64,000 nucleotides of DNA from Erythrobacter sp. (GCA_023653115.1 JAMNXO010000002.1:62001-126000), one strand, 5' to 3'. Positions 17,638 through 26,939 are shown, counted from the stretch's first letter. Program-made: numbers and translations. Notes: generated by a model not told the origin, from the sequence alone.

Positions 17638-17999
17638 CCGAGACGACCACCACCACACGCGCCGCACCCAAGGCCGCCGTCATCCTGACGCCGAGCGCCG
17701 AAGCGCGTATCGCCGAGCTGATGAGCAAGGCCCCTGCCGATGCCATCGGGGTGAAGCTGTCGACCCCGCGCCGCGGCTGTTCGGGCCTCGCCTATTCGGT
17801 CGACTACGTCACCTCGGAAGCCAGGTTCGACGAGAAGATCGTGACCCCCGGCGGCACCTTCTACATCGACGGGGCGAGCGTGCTCTATCTCGTCGGTAGC
17901 GTGATGGACTGGCGCGAGGACGATTTCACCGCCGGCTTCGTGTTCGAAAACCCGAATGCCAAGGGCGCCTGCGGCTGCGGCGAGAGCTTCATGGTGTAG
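17634..17999 (+). CDS. sufA: A-type Fe-S carrier SufA/IscA
   Basis: 121-aa HesB/IscA-type carrier that moves clusters to target proteins. The three ligand cysteines are present: one in RRGCSGLAY and two in the C-terminal ACGCGESF (C-x-C). The N-terminal ~15 residues are threonine-rich and variable. It is the last gene of the SUF operon (ATGA overlap with the GNAT gene), 18 bases from a convergent gene. Confidence 0.95.
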   Translation: MTETTTTTRAAPKAAVILTPSAEARIAELMSKAPADAIGVKLSTPRRGCSGLAYSVDYVTSEARFDEKIVTPGGTFYIDGASVLYLVGSVMDWREDDFTAGFVFENPNAKGACGCGESFMV

Positions 18000-18017
18000 G
18001 GCCCACTAGGGGCCGCT

Positions 18018-18959
18018 TTACATCTCCGACGCGAGCCGGGCGATCAGCCGGCTTTCCAGATCATCGACCTCGCCATCGGTATCGATCATCGCTTCGAGCC
18101 ATGCGTTTTCGTAATCGGTGATCACTTCGCCCGCGGCGGCCAGTGCGGCATAATCGGTGCCGGGCTTCTTCTTGCCGAACACCTTGCCGAGGTGGTTCAT
18201 CACGTGCGGCGCTTCCTTGGCGACCTGGCCCATGAAGCGGCCGACATTGGCCTGGTTGTCGGCGATGAAGGCTTCCAGTTCCAACTTGCGATCGTGGCTG
18301 ACCTGCGCGTTCTGCAAAACGAAGCCCTTGAGATAATTGGCGATTGCATCGATAAACAGATCGTCCCACTCGGCCGCGTTTTCCTCGGCGAGGGTTTCGT
18401 CCTTCAGGCGGAACAGCATTTCGGCATCGTAGCGCGTGACAGCGGCGGGGCCGTGGCCACCGCTCGCCCAGATCACCCGGCGGACAATCCGGCATTCGGC
18501 TGCGCTGATGTGGGTGGCGGCCAGCTCGCCGCCGCAGCGGGTCGGGCCGGTGCCGGTGAGCACTTCGCGCTCGACCTGCGCAAGGACGTAGTTCTTGAGC
18601 CGGTCGGGGGTGTTTTCGGCGCGCTCGATGATGCGCACCATGGTTTCCAGCTCGACCATGCTTTCGGTGACGCCGTCATGGTCGATCTGGTCGATCAGCC
18701 ACTGGGCTTCCTCGTCATTGCATTGCAGGCGCGGGGGCGTGCCGTTCAACACGAACTCGCCGATCGCCTCCACGAAGAAGTCGCACCATTCGGGGCTGCG
18801 TTCGTTCAGCGTGTTGTTGATGGCAAACAGCGCTTCGGCCTCGCCGCGGGTGATGATGCCATCGCCCCAGCCCTGCCGGCGGAGCGCCAGCAGCTCTTCC
18901 GAATTCACCTGCCCGTCGGCAGCGGCGGCTTTCGCAAGCTCGATGAAATGCGTGGTCAT
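18018..18959 (-). CDS. Internally duplicated unknown protein, 313 aa
   Basis: Soluble acidic helical protein with two related halves. Residues ~20-75 (GDGIITRGEAEALFAINNTLNE...WCDFFVEAIGEFVL) and ~165-220 (GGHGPAAVTRYDAEMLFRLKDETLAE...WDDLFIDAIANYL) share spacing and hallmark residues, with a third weaker repeat near the C-terminus (DTDGEVDDLESRL). The fold looks like a TerB- or EF-hand-like helical bundle, but no clear calcium loop is visible. The ATG at 18959 gives MTTHFIELAK; an ATG 12 codons upstream is less likely. Monocistronic, convergent with sufA. Function unknown. Confidence 0.78.
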   Translation of the reverse strand: MTTHFIELAKAAAADGQVNSEELLALRRQGWGDGIITRGEAEALFAINNTLNERSPEWCDFFVEAIGEFVLNGTPPRLQCNDEEAQWLIDQIDHDGVTESMVELETMVRIIERAENTPDRLKNYVLAQVEREVLTGTGPTRCGGELAATHISAAECRIVRRVIWASGGHGPAAVTRYDAEMLFRLKDETLAEENAAEWDDLFIDAIANYLKGFVLQNAQVSHDRKLELEAFIADNQANVGRFMGQVAKEAPHVMNHLGKVFGKKKPGTDYAALAAAGEVITDYENAWLEAMIDTDGEVDDLESRLIARLASEM

Positions 18960-19031
18960 GGCCCGGTCAAATCCTCTGGTTTCGCCGGAGGACATGGCAC
19001 AGACAGGCTTAAGACGGGGTTACCGACCGAC

Positions 19032-19433
19032 TTATCTGGCTTCGACCTCGCGGATGCAGGCGCCGCGGTCGGCTGTCGCCCCGCCTTGCCGCAGCCGTGC
19101 CTCGACATGGGCGGCGGTCGGCTCCTGGCCGGCGGTGACCGGATAGAGGAAGATATCGAGCACGCAGCTTGCTCCTGCAAATTGCAGCTTGCGTGCGTCG
19201 CCCTCGGCCAGATCGATACGCGGGGTGCCGAAGCGCCGGGTCAGCGCGCTGGCGTTCTGCCCGATCACGCCCTCAAGCCCCTGCGGCGCCATCACGGAGG
19301 GCACCCGCACAATTGTGCTGCGCGCCGGGGCGGCGGCCTTGGGCGCGGGCTTGCTGCCGCCGCTTGCGCAACCGGCCAGTGCGGCCGCCAGCAGCGTCCC
19401 CAGAAGTGTCCGCGTGATCATCGCCTGCTTCAT
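19032..19433 (-). CDS. Small lipoprotein, unknown
   Basis: 133 aa with a lipoprotein signal (ITRTLLGTLLAAALAGCASGG, lipobox LAGC). The mature part has a motif G-x-x-A-x-x-L-x-x-x-F-G-x-P (IGQNASALTRRFGTPRIDL) typical of small SmpA/BamE-like outer-membrane lipoproteins, followed by C...LDIFLYP. The similarity is structural guesswork. The ATG at 19433 was chosen over one four codons downstream. It lies 10 bases downstream of the membrane-protein gene on the same strand, so they are probably co-transcribed. Confidence 0.72.
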   Translation of the reverse strand: MKQAMITRTLLGTLLAAALAGCASGGSKPAPKAAAPARSTIVRVPSVMAPQGLEGVIGQNASALTRRFGTPRIDLAEGDARKLQFAGASCVLDIFLYPVTAGQEPTAAHVEARLRQGGATADRGACIREVEAR

Positions 19434-19443
19434 TGTGCGCGCC

Positions 19444-20118
19444 TTACCGTTCCAGCCGCCGCAGCACCAGATGCGTTCCGGCTGCCGCGCCAATCACCGG
19501 GCCGAGCAGGCCGGCGATCGGCACCAGCATCATCCCGGCAATCGCGGCGCCCAGCAGCAACCGCTCGCCCGCGCCGACCGGGCTCGTCCGATCATCGCCG
19601 CGAGAATGCCGCAGCCACGCCATATCGGTAAGCTCGCGCCCCAGCAGCACCGCGTTGACAGTGAGGAACACCAGCGCCGGGCCGATGGCGGTAAAGGCGA
19701 GTACTGCTGCCACCGGCAGTGCCAGCAGGTTGTAGCCCAGCGCCCGCGCCAGTCCGCGCAAGGAATTGGCCAGATCGCGGCGGAACGGCAGCGGCTGCGC
19801 CTGCGCTGCCAGCGCGGGATAGTGCTGCGCCTCGACCGCCGCGACGATCTCGTCAGCGAAGAATTGCAGCACCGCCATCGCCACCACCCGGAACAACAGC
19901 CACAAGGCCACCGGCACGATCACCACGGCGGCCAGCCCCGCCCATTCGCCGTCATAGCCATAGCTTTCGATCAGCGAGGCCAGCCCGGCATACAGCCCCG
20001 CCCCTGCCGCTGCGAACACGGCCAGCGTCAGGCCCACGCTCTTTGCCACCACCGCGATCACGCGGCGGTCGGCAAGCTGGCCAAAGGCCTTGGCAAGGGC
20101 GGCGGGAACGGCTGTCAT
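19444..20118 (-). CDS. EI24/CysZ-type membrane protein
   Basis: 224 aa with four to five hydrophobic segments and the EI24-domain arrangement: an opening amphipathic helix (AKAFGQLADRRVIAVVAKSVGLTL), then long helices and a GYNLLALPVAAVLAFTAIGPALVFLTVNAVLLGRELTDMAWLRH stretch typical of this family. E. coli CysZ is a sulfate channel, but alphaproteobacterial members without cys neighbours have no proven role. Start at 20118 gives MTAVPAALAKAFG. Divergent from the PfkB gene 127 bases away. Confidence 0.8.
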   Translation of the reverse strand: MTAVPAALAKAFGQLADRRVIAVVAKSVGLTLAVFAAAGAGLYAGLASLIESYGYDGEWAGLAAVVIVPVALWLLFRVVAMAVLQFFADEIVAAVEAQHYPALAAQAQPLPFRRDLANSLRGLARALGYNLLALPVAAVLAFTAIGPALVFLTVNAVLLGRELTDMAWLRHSRGDDRTSPVGAGERLLLGAAIAGMMLVPIAGLLGPVIGAAAGTHLVLRRLER

Positions 20119-20245
20119 CGCACCCGAGCGATGCGGGGCACGCGGAGCGAAGTCAACGCAGGGATGCCGCCGCGCACACAGATGCTTGGCGCAGGCGGCG
20201 AAGGCGGCTAGGCGCGCGGCGAACCCTATTCCCGAGGAACCCGCT

Positions 20246-21262
20246 GTGCCCGAAGCCAACCCGCCCCGCTACGACGTGATCGCCATCGGCAATGCCGTGG
20301 TCGACGTAATTGCCTCCTGCACCGAGGAGCTGATCGACGAGCTTCAGCTCAATCGCGGCGGGATGACCCTGATCGACGAGGCGCGGGCCGAGGAACTCTA
20401 CGAAGCCATGCCGCCCGCCCGCGAGCTTTCGGGCGGTTCGGCGGCAAATACGCTGGCGGGGCTTGCGACCTTGGGTCTGCAATGCGCCTTCATCGGCCAG
20501 GTGGCCGAGGATCAGCTCGGCAAGGTGTTCCGCCACGATATGCGCGCCACCGGGATTGATTTCGACACGCCCGCGCGCCCCACCAGCGACAAGGAATCCG
20601 AGCCCGCCACGGGCCGCGTGCTGATCTTCGTCACCCCCGATGGCGAGCGGACGATGAACACCTTCCTTGGCGCAGGCCAGTTCCTGCCCGCCGCCGCGCT
20701 TGACGAGGAGCTGATCGCTTCGGCGGCGATCCTCTATCTCGAAGGCTATCTGTGGGATCCGGAAGAACCCCGCCGCGCGATGCGCCGCGCGATTGAAGTG
20801 GCGCGCGATGCTGGCCGCAAGATCGCCTTCACCGCTTCGGAAAGCTTCGTGATTGCGCGCCACGGCGATGATTTCCGCAGCATGATCGAAGACGGCATCA
20901 TCGACATCCTGTTCGTCAACGAGAGCGAGCTTGCCACGCTGACCGGCGAGGATGACTTCGAAGCCGGCCTCGCGGCGGTGGCTGGCAAGGTGCCGGTGCT
21001 GGTCGCCACCCGCAGCGAAAAGGGCGCGGTCGCGATTGCCCATGGCGAGCGCGCCGAAGTCGCCGCCGTGCCTGTGATCAAGGTGGTGGACACCACCGGC
21101 GCGGGTGACCAGTTCGCCGCCGGTTTCCTGTCAGGCTACGTCAAGGGCGAGCCGCTGACCCGCTGCCTGAAGCGCGGGGCGATCTGCGCGTCCGAAGTGA
21201 TCGCGCATTACGGTCCGCGGCCCGAAGCCGACATGATCGCGCTGATGGACGAGCGGCTGTAA
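20246..21262 (+). CDS. PfkB-family sugar/nucleoside kinase (adenosine kinase-like)
   Basis: 338 aa ribokinase-fold kinase. ATP and catalytic motif DTTGAGDQFAAGFLSGY with the catalytic Asp in GAGD; the N-terminal PfkB signature region is LSGGSAANTLAGLATLG; the nucleotide-proximal NESE appears in FVNESELATL. The pattern with IGNAVVDV is closest to the adenosine kinase-like group in alphaproteobacteria. The GTG at 20246 is chosen because GAGGA lies seven bases upstream. Substrate (adenosine, inosine or a sugar) is not proven. Confidence 0.9.
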   Translation: MPEANPPRYDVIAIGNAVVDVIASCTEELIDELQLNRGGMTLIDEARAEELYEAMPPARELSGGSAANTLAGLATLGLQCAFIGQVAEDQLGKVFRHDMRATGIDFDTPARPTSDKESEPATGRVLIFVTPDGERTMNTFLGAGQFLPAAALDEELIASAAILYLEGYLWDPEEPRRAMRRAIEVARDAGRKIAFTASESFVIARHGDDFRSMIEDGIIDILFVNESELATLTGEDDFEAGLAAVAGKVPVLVATRSEKGAVAIAHGERAEVAAVPVIKVVDTTGAGDQFAAGFLSGYVKGEPLTRCLKRGAICASEVIAHYGPRPEADMIALMDERL

Positions 21263-21267
21263 GCGGA

Positions 21268-21292
21268 CAAAGCGGACACCCTGTCCGCTTTG
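21268..21292 (+). terminator. Hairpin after the PfkB kinase gene
   Basis: Perfect 11-bp stem CAAAGCGGACA / TGTCCGCTTTG with loop ccc, starting five bases after the stop codon. No T-tract follows, so it could be a weak terminator or an RNA-protecting hairpin. The next 170 bases to the convergent membrane gene hold nothing recognisable apart from an AT-richer stretch near 21305. Confidence 0.6.
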
Positions 21293-21460
21293 CAACCGCC
21301 AGATTTCACATTTAATATCATTGTCTTGCCGACAAAACTGGGGGCCGGACGGACAGGGGAGCGAGAGCGTGTCTGTGCGCCTGTCCGGGTCTTGCTGGCT
21401 GACAATGGCAAAGAGCGGCGCAAAACCTAACGCCGCGCCGCCGCTGTAGGAAAGTCGTTG

Positions 21461-22297
21461 CTAGGCCAGAGCCGCCGCCTCGCGCGGTTCGCGGCGTCCG
21501 GGACGCGGCGGGGCCGCCCGCCAGCCCAGCCAGCCTGCCGCCAGCCCTGCACCCAGCGCCAAGGCGCAGGAGACCGCATCGGGCACGGCCGCATAGGCAT
21601 CGAACAGCGGCCCCGCCCAGGCCCAGCCGGGGGCGAACCACATGAGGATCGAGTTGGCCGTCATGAACACCGCCGCAAGCAGCCACGGCGCGCCGTTTTT
21701 CCGATCGCGGACATAGAGCGCCAGCGCGAAGATCGTGACGAGCGTGTTGCTGACCACGATGGTGTCGAGCAAGGCCTGCGGGCCTTCGCTGCCGATCACA
21801 TTCATCCACGGGAAGTAGGCGTCCATCAGGCGGCTGAACGGGGATTCGAACAGGATCATGGGTGTCGCCAGCAGGTATCCGGCGTGCAGCCGCACCTTGT
21901 GGCGGTGCTTCATCGCCAGATAGAATAGCGTCAGATAGGCCACCAGCGCGCCCCCCATCCCCAGTCCGAAGGCAGGGCCGACATGGGCGATGAAGGGGCT
22001 TTCGCGCGCCCCGAAGCGATCGGCCGAGACATTGATGATCATCACGAAGCCGAGCATCAGCAGCGGGAACAGTGCGAAGCTCGCCAGCCCCAATTGGCGG
22101 TGCAGCGGGTTCTGGCGCGCATGGATCGCAATGCTCTGCACCAGCAGCAGCAGCAGCCACATGATCGAGGTGATCGCATGGACATGAAAGCCCAGCGGCA
22201 TCGGCCGCGCGATCGGCGCAAAGTAACTGGCCCAGAAGCCGGTCACGACGACCAGCAGCACGAAACCGACGAAGTAGTGCGCATAGCGATATGGCAT
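21461..22297 (-). CDS. Seven-helix membrane protein of unknown function
   Basis: 278 aa with about seven membrane helices. Helix-associated histidines (GFHVHAITSIMW, and ARQNPLHRQLG between helices 2 and 3) are spaced as in DUF2306-like or heme-binding membrane proteins, but identity is not certain. The start at 22297 is strongly supported by a GGGGGG ribosome site eight bases upstream; longer in-frame versions lack this. It is followed 100 bases upstream on the strand by a cytochrome c gene, which may hint at a redox role, but that is inference. Confidence 0.75.
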   Translation of the reverse strand: MPYRYAHYFVGFVLLVVVTGFWASYFAPIARPMPLGFHVHAITSIMWLLLLLVQSIAIHARQNPLHRQLGLASFALFPLLMLGFVMIINVSADRFGARESPFIAHVGPAFGLGMGGALVAYLTLFYLAMKHRHKVRLHAGYLLATPMILFESPFSRLMDAYFPWMNVIGSEGPQALLDTIVVSNTLVTIFALALYVRDRKNGAPWLLAAVFMTANSILMWFAPGWAWAGPLFDAYAAVPDAVSCALALGAGLAAGWLGWRAAPPRPGRREPREAAALA

Positions 22298-22403
22298 CGA
22301 AATCCCCCCTCGATTGCGACCGGGCGGAGAATAACACGCTTTCGCCCGCCCCGCCAAATCTGCGGGATGCGGCATCTATTCGTCGGGGCCTAATCGTCGG
22401 GCC

Positions 22404-22784
22404 CTATTCGTCCGGGACGTATCCGGCCTTGCGCAGGGTCACCATGTAGGCGGCGATCTGGTCGATCTGTGGGCGGGTGAGGGTGAAGTCCATCAACTCG
22501 GGATAGTTGTGCGCATCCTCCAGCCAGTCGGCGAGCGACTTTTCCGACAGCCCGTTGCGGTTGGCGATCGCGGCAAAGCTGGGCGAGGCCGGATTGGGCG
22601 AGAGGAACGGCGGCTCGACCGCATGACACCCCCCGCAAGCCGCCTCGACGAAAGCGGGCGCGCGGGTATCGGCCGAGGGCGAGGTCGATTTGCCCACCAT
22701 CGGCGGGCCATCGGCCGGCGCGGCGGTCTGACAGGCGGCGAGGGCGAGCGTCGCCGTGGCGAGGAGGGTGAGGCGGTGGGTCAT
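22404..22784 (-). CDS. Cytochrome c lipoprotein
   Basis: 126 aa. Lipoprotein signal with LAAC lipobox, then a single cytochrome c domain with heme site CGGCH near residue 60 and a likely axial methionine in YMVTLR. The pattern AFVEAACGGCHAVE fits class I c-type cytochromes. The ATG at 22784 follows GGAGGT. It lies on the minus strand 44 bases downstream of purD, so it may be read through from purD. Redox partner unknown. Confidence 0.9.
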   Translation of the reverse strand: MTHRLTLLATATLALAACQTAAPADGPPMVGKSTSPSADTRAPAFVEAACGGCHAVEPPFLSPNPASPSFAAIANRNGLSEKSLADWLEDAHNYPELMDFTLTRPQIDQIAAYMVTLRKAGYVPDE

Positions 22785-22828
22785 GTTACCTCCATGCGCC
22801 TGAACGCCGGCGCTGTCGTTGATTGGAA

Positions 22829-24109
22829 TCAAATTTCGCCCGATTTCTCCCGCGCCACTTCGCGCCAGCCAATGTCGCGGCGGCAGAAGCCGGTCGGGAA
22901 GGCGATTGCATCAACCGCCACATAGGCGCGCGCTTGCGCTTCGGTCACACTTGCGCCGGTGGCCGTGACGTTCAGCACGCGGCCCCCGTTCGCCACCAGT
23001 GCGCCGTCCACAAGCGCGGTGCCGGCGTGGAACACCTTGGCGCCGTTTGCCTCGGCCTGCCCCAGATCAATCGGGCCGCCCTTTTCGGGGGTGCCGGGGT
23101 AGCCGTTGGCGGCCATCACCACGGTGAGCGCGGTCTGGTCACGCAAGGTCACCTGCGTCCCCGCCAGCTCTCCCTTGGCGCAGGCGAGCATGATGGGGAC
23201 GAGGTCGCTGGCGAGCCGCATCATCAGCACCTGGCATTCGGGATCCCCGAAGCGGGCGTTGTATTCGATCAGCCTGGGGCCGTCCGCCGTCAGCATCAGC
23301 CCGGCGAACAGGACGCCCTGATAGGGATTGCCCTCCGCGCGCATGGTGCGCACGGTCGGCTCGATGATCTCGGCCATGACGCGGGCCTGCAATTCTGGCG
23401 TCAGCACCGGCGCGGGGGAATAGGCGCCCATGCCGCCGGTGTTGGGGCCGGTGTCCCCGTCGCCGACGCGCTTGTGATCCTGCGCAGAACCGAAGGGGAC
23501 AATCGCGGTGCCATCGGTGAGCGCGAAGAAGCTCGCTTCCTCGCCTTCCATGAACTCCTCGATCACCACTTGCGCGCCCGCGCCGCCGAACCCGCCGCCG
23601 AACATATCGGCCAGCGCGGCTTCGGCGTCTTCGAGCGTTTCGGCGATCACCACGCCCTTGCCCGCTGCCAGCCCATCGGCCTTGAGCACATAGGGCGGCG
23701 CAAAGCGGGCGAGGGCGGCGCGGGCTTCCTCGAGGCTGGACGTGCGCACATAGCCAGCGGTGGGGATGCCCGCGCGGGCGCACAGGTCTTTGGTGAAGCC
23801 CTTGGAGCCTTCGAGCTGCGCCGCCGCCTGCGAGGGGCCGAACACCGGCACACCTGCCGCGCGCAAGGCATCCGACAATCCGTCCACCAACGGCGCTTCG
23901 GGCCCGATCACGACCAGCGCAATCGCCTGCTCGGCGCAGAAGGCGATCACCGCGGCGTGATCGGTCGCATCGAGCGCCACCAGCTCCGCCTCCTCTGCGA
24001 TGCCGGGATTTCCGGGGGCGGCGTAAAGGTGCGTGCAGGCAGGGGATTGCGCCAGCTTCCACGCCAGCGCATGTTCGCGGCCTCCCGAACCCAGAAGCAG
24101 GATATTCAT
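22829..24109 (-). CDS. purD: Phosphoribosylamine-glycine ligase
   Basis: Second step of purine synthesis: ligates glycine to phosphoribosylamine with ATP. 426 aa, normal length. N-terminal [17 protein letters not shown]-grasp loop [13 protein letters not shown], the [21 protein letters not shown] stretch and metal-site [10 protein letters not shown] are all present. The ATG at 24109 follows GGAGGTGCC. Its start codon overlaps that of the divergent xseA by two bases, an extreme arrangement (see findings). Confidence 0.97.
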   Translation of the reverse strand: MNILLLGSGGREHALAWKLAQSPACTHLYAAPGNPGIAEEAELVALDATDHAAVIAFCAEQAIALVVIGPEAPLVDGLSDALRAAGVPVFGPSQAAAQLEGSKGFTKDLCARAGIPTAGYVRTSSLEEARAALARFAPPYVLKADGLAAGKGVVIAETLEDAEAALADMFGGGFGGAGAQVVIEEFMEGEEASFFALTDGTAIVPFGSAQDHKRVGDGDTGPNTGGMGAYSPAPVLTPELQARVMAEIIEPTVRTMRAEGNPYQGVLFAGLMLTADGPRLIEYNARFGDPECQVLMMRLASDLVPIMLACAKGELAGTQVTLRDQTALTVVMAANGYPGTPEKGGPIDLGQAEANGAKVFHAGTALVDGALVANGGRVLNVTATGASVTEAQARAYVAVDAIAFPTGFCRRDIGWREVAREKSGEI

Positions 24110-25592
24110 GGCACCTCCGCCGACCAGTGATGATGATGCCGGGCTGGTAGCGCGCGTGGCGCAGGGCGACAATGCGCAGCCCCTCACGATCAGCGAAATA
24201 TCCGCGCTGCTGAAGCGCACGGTCGAGGATCGCTTCGGCTTTGTGCGGCTGCGCGGCGAATTGTCGGGGGTGAAGCGCGCGGCGTCGGGGCATTTCTACT
24301 GCGCGCTGAAGGATGAAGGCGCGGTGATCGACGGGGTGATGTGGAAGGGCAATGCGGCGCGCATGAACTTCCGCGCCGAAGACGGGCTGGAGGTGATCGC
24401 CACCGGCAAGCTCACCACCTATCCGGGCCGCTCGAAATACCAGATCGTGATCGATTCTCTGGAACTGGCGGGCGAGGGCGCGCTGCTGGCGTTGCTTGAG
24501 AAGACCCGCGCACGGCTGGCGGCAGAAGGCCTGTTTGCTGAAGCGAAAAAGCGCCGCCTGCCCTACCTGCCGCAGGTGATCGGCGTGGTGACCTCGCCGA
24601 CCGGCGCGGTGATTCGCGACATCTTGCACCGGCTGGCGGATCGCTTCCCGAGCCATGTGCTGGTCTGGCCGGTGCTGGTGCAGGGGCAGGGGGCGGCCGA
24701 ACAGGTGGCAGCCGCCGTGCGCGGGTTCTCTGCTATCGAGCCGGGCTGGCCCCAAAAAGGCGGCGTCCCGCGCCCTGACGTCGTGATCGTCGCGCGCGGG
24801 GGCGGGTCGATCGAGGATCTGTGGAGCTTCAACGAGGAAGTGGTGGTGCGCGCCATCGCTGAATGCTCGATCCCCGTGATCTCTGCCGTCGGCCACGAGA
24901 TCGACACCACGCTGGCCGATTTCGCCGCTGATCGCCGTGCGCCGACGCCCACCGCGGCTGCCGAAATGGCGGTGCCGGTGCGGGCCGATCTCGCGCTGAC
25001 CCTCGCCGATTTCGCCGCCCGCCAGCGCCGCGCGGTGTATCGCCCGGTCGAACTCGGGCGCGAACGGCTGGCGGCGCGCGCGCGGATGCTGCCGCGGCCC
25101 GAGAACCTGTTGCAACCGCAGGCGCAGCGGCTCGATGACCTGTCCGAACGGCTGCGGCGCGGGTTGGGCGAGCGTTCGGCCAAGGGGCGCGAGCGGCTGG
25201 CGGGTGCGGCGGCGCGGCTTTCGCCCAGCCTGCTCGCCCGCTCGGCCACCGAAGCGCAGCGGCGGCTCGAGCGTGCCCGCCTCTCGCCCGCGCTGATCGA
25301 GCGCCCGCTGGCGCGCGGCGCAGACCGGCTCGCCGCGCTGACCCGGGTGATGAGCCAGCTCCACCCCGAAAAGCCGCTGGCGCGCGGCTATGCGATCATC
25401 CGCGATGCGTCCGGCAAGGCGCTCACCACCCGCGCCGAGGCGGCGGGCGAGGCAGCGCTGGTGCTGCAATTTCGCGACGGGACGCTTGATGCGGTGCCAG
25501 CAGGCGGCGCGCCTCTGCCCGCGAAGCCGCGTCCGGCCCCCGCACCCAAGCGCGCCGCGCCCATCCCCAAACAAGATGATTTGTTCGGTTAG
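24108..25592 (+). CDS. xseA: Exodeoxyribonuclease VII large subunit
   Basis: 494 aa. Degrades single-stranded DNA with small subunit XseB. The N-terminal OB-fold ([29 protein letters not shown]) is followed by the catalytic domain with [26 protein letters not shown] and [29 protein letters not shown], then a long coiled-coil and a C-terminal Lys/Pro tail. The ATG at 24108 has AGGA six bases before the start. A GTG at 24156 would also keep the whole OB fold. Divergent from purD with overlapping start codons. xseB is not in the window. Confidence 0.94.
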   Translation: MAPPPTSDDDAGLVARVAQGDNAQPLTISEISALLKRTVEDRFGFVRLRGELSGVKRAASGHFYCALKDEGAVIDGVMWKGNAARMNFRAEDGLEVIATGKLTTYPGRSKYQIVIDSLELAGEGALLALLEKTRARLAAEGLFAEAKKRRLPYLPQVIGVVTSPTGAVIRDILHRLADRFPSHVLVWPVLVQGQGAAEQVAAAVRGFSAIEPGWPQKGGVPRPDVVIVARGGGSIEDLWSFNEEVVVRAIAECSIPVISAVGHEIDTTLADFAADRRAPTPTAAAEMAVPVRADLALTLADFAARQRRAVYRPVELGRERLAARARMLPRPENLLQPQAQRLDDLSERLRRGLGERSAKGRERLAGAAARLSPSLLARSATEAQRRLERARLSPALIERPLARGADRLAALTRVMSQLHPEKPLARGYAIIRDASGKALTTRAEAAGEAALVLQFRDGTLDAVPAGGAPLPAKPRPAPAPKRAAPIPKQDDLFG

Positions 25593-25616
25593 CCGAGCGG
25601 TGCTATCGAGAGCGCC

Positions 25617-25826
25617 ATGCTGATGTCCTCCGCCGACAAGACCGCCAAGCTCTATTATGCTCCCTCCAGCTTCCGGGTGCTGCGCCCGGGCAGCCATGTG
25701 CTGTGCGCCGTAACGGGCGAGCCGATCATGCTCGCCGAACTGCGTTACTGGAGCGCGGAGTATCAGGAGGCCTATGCCTCGTGCGAGATCGCCACACGGC
25801 GCCTGCTCGGTCTAGACCCCGCCTGA
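25617..25826 (+). CDS. DUF2093 protein
   Basis: 69 aa, matching the small DUF2093 family found next to xseA in alphaproteobacteria. It has the core VLRPGSHVLCAVTGEPIMLAELRYWSAEYQEAYASCEIA. Function unknown; the C-x(n)-C pair could bind metal. It starts 24 bases after xseA and is 20 bases before the next gene, so it sits in the same transcription unit. Two in-frame ATGs (25617 and 25623) are available. Confidence 0.9.
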   Translation: MLMSSADKTAKLYYAPSSFRVLRPGSHVLCAVTGEPIMLAELRYWSAEYQEAYASCEIATRRLLGLDPA

Positions 25827-25846
25827 TTGACGCGCCCAAAGCGCGG

Positions 25847-26851
25847 ATGCCTCGCCTGTTGCTTCTTGCGCTGGTGGCCCTGGGCCTAGCCCCCGGCACC
25901 TTCCTGCGCACCCCGACCGGCTTGCGCAGCGATGTCGCCGTGGTCGCGACCGTGCCCGTGACGAACCGCACGGGCATTTCCGGCGATCTGACACTGACCG
26001 GCGCGTGGGAGCTGACCTCCGCCCATGGCTGGTTCGGCGGATTTTCCGCGCTGGTGGCAGCGGGCGAGGGGCGGCTGATCGCAGGCAGTGACCGTGGCTG
26101 GCTGCTTGATCTCGACCTTTCCGGCCCCGCCCCGCGCGCGGTTCCCGGCAGCTTCCGCTTCGTCGGCAAGCGCGCCGGCGAGCGCAAGGAGGTGATTGAC
26201 CTCGAATCGCTCGCCCGCGATCAAGTTAGCGGCACGCTGTGGGGCGGGTTCGAGCGCGCTAATCTGGTCATGCGCTGGACCAAGGATGGCACGCGCACGC
26301 TCCGCCGCCCGCCCGAAATCGCCAAGTGGAGCGCCAATAGCGGGCCGGAAACGCTGGTGCGGCTGGCAGACGGGCGGTTCGTGATGCTGGCCGAGGGGCC
26401 GCGGCGCGGCAGCGAGACTGTCCATCAGGCGCTCCTGTTCCCGCGCGATCCGGCCGCGCACGTCACCCCGCTCGCGTTCCGCTTTGCAGCGCCCGCCGAT
26501 TACGATCCCGTCGATGCGACGCAGGCGCCCGATGGCCGCGTGCTGATTCTGCTGCGGCGGGTGCGCTATGCCATTCCGGCGCAGTTCGACACCGCGATCG
26601 CGATCGCCGATCCGCGCGAGATCCGCGCCGGGCAGGTGTGGCAGGCGCGAATCATCCAGCGCCTTTCGGGCGCGGTGTTTGGCGACAATTTCGAAGGGAT
26701 CGCCTTTGTCCCCGCCCCGGAGGCCCCGGCGCGCGGCGCGGTGTGGCTGATTGCGGACGACAATTTCTCGCTATTCCAGCGCAATCTGCTGATACGGTTT
26801 GATTGGGGACTGCAGACCTCCCGCCCCGCCTCCCCGCCCGGCCACCAATGA
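25847..26851 (+). CDS. Esterase-like activity of phytase family protein, exported
   Basis: 334 aa with a signal peptide (MPRLLLLALVALGLAPGTF). It has the beta-propeller pattern of the 'esterase-like activity of phytase' domain: GGFSALVAAGEGRLIAGSDRGWLLDLDL near the start, WGGFERANLVMRW, and a C-terminal NFEGIAFVPAPEA...VWLIADDNFSLFQRNLL. Substrate unknown. The last ten residues (SRPASPPGHQ) are encoded by one arm of a 28-bp perfect palindrome and the stop codon lies in its loop, so this end is not ancestral. Likely part of the xseA transcript. Confidence 0.85.
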   Translation: MPRLLLLALVALGLAPGTFLRTPTGLRSDVAVVATVPVTNRTGISGDLTLTGAWELTSAHGWFGGFSALVAAGEGRLIAGSDRGWLLDLDLSGPAPRAVPGSFRFVGKRAGERKEVIDLESLARDQVSGTLWGGFERANLVMRWTKDGTRTLRRPPEIAKWSANSGPETLVRLADGRFVMLAEGPRRGSETVHQALLFPRDPAAHVTPLAFRFAAPADYDPVDATQAPDGRVLILLRRVRYAIPAQFDTAIAIADPREIRAGQVWQARIIQRLSGAVFGDNFEGIAFVPAPEAPARGAVWLIADDNFSLFQRNLLIRFDWGLQTSRPASPPGHQ

Positions 26852-26892
26852 TACCATCATGCTATGGTGGCCGGGCGGGGAGGCGGGGCGGG
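26820..26892. repeat. 28-bp perfect inverted repeat with GC-rich stem
   Basis: Arms 26820-26847 and 26865-26892 are perfectly complementary over 28 bases; the 17-base loop itself contains ATGAT-acc-ATCAT. The plus-strand right arm has four G-runs (GGG, GGGG, GGGG, GGG), so a G-quadruplex is also possible. It lies between convergent transcripts (esterase and rpmB) and includes the esterase stop codon. It probably acts as a bidirectional terminator or RNA barrier. Confidence 0.9.
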
Positions 26893-26939
26893 CGATCTGC
26901 GCCACCGCAGGTGGCCGCGAACAAAGGCCGCGCACAACG

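Noticed and set aside
23139-25697. 852-aa minus-strand ORF across purD and xseA
   Set aside because: Overlaps two enzymes with complete catalytic motifs; arginine-rich repetitive sequence.
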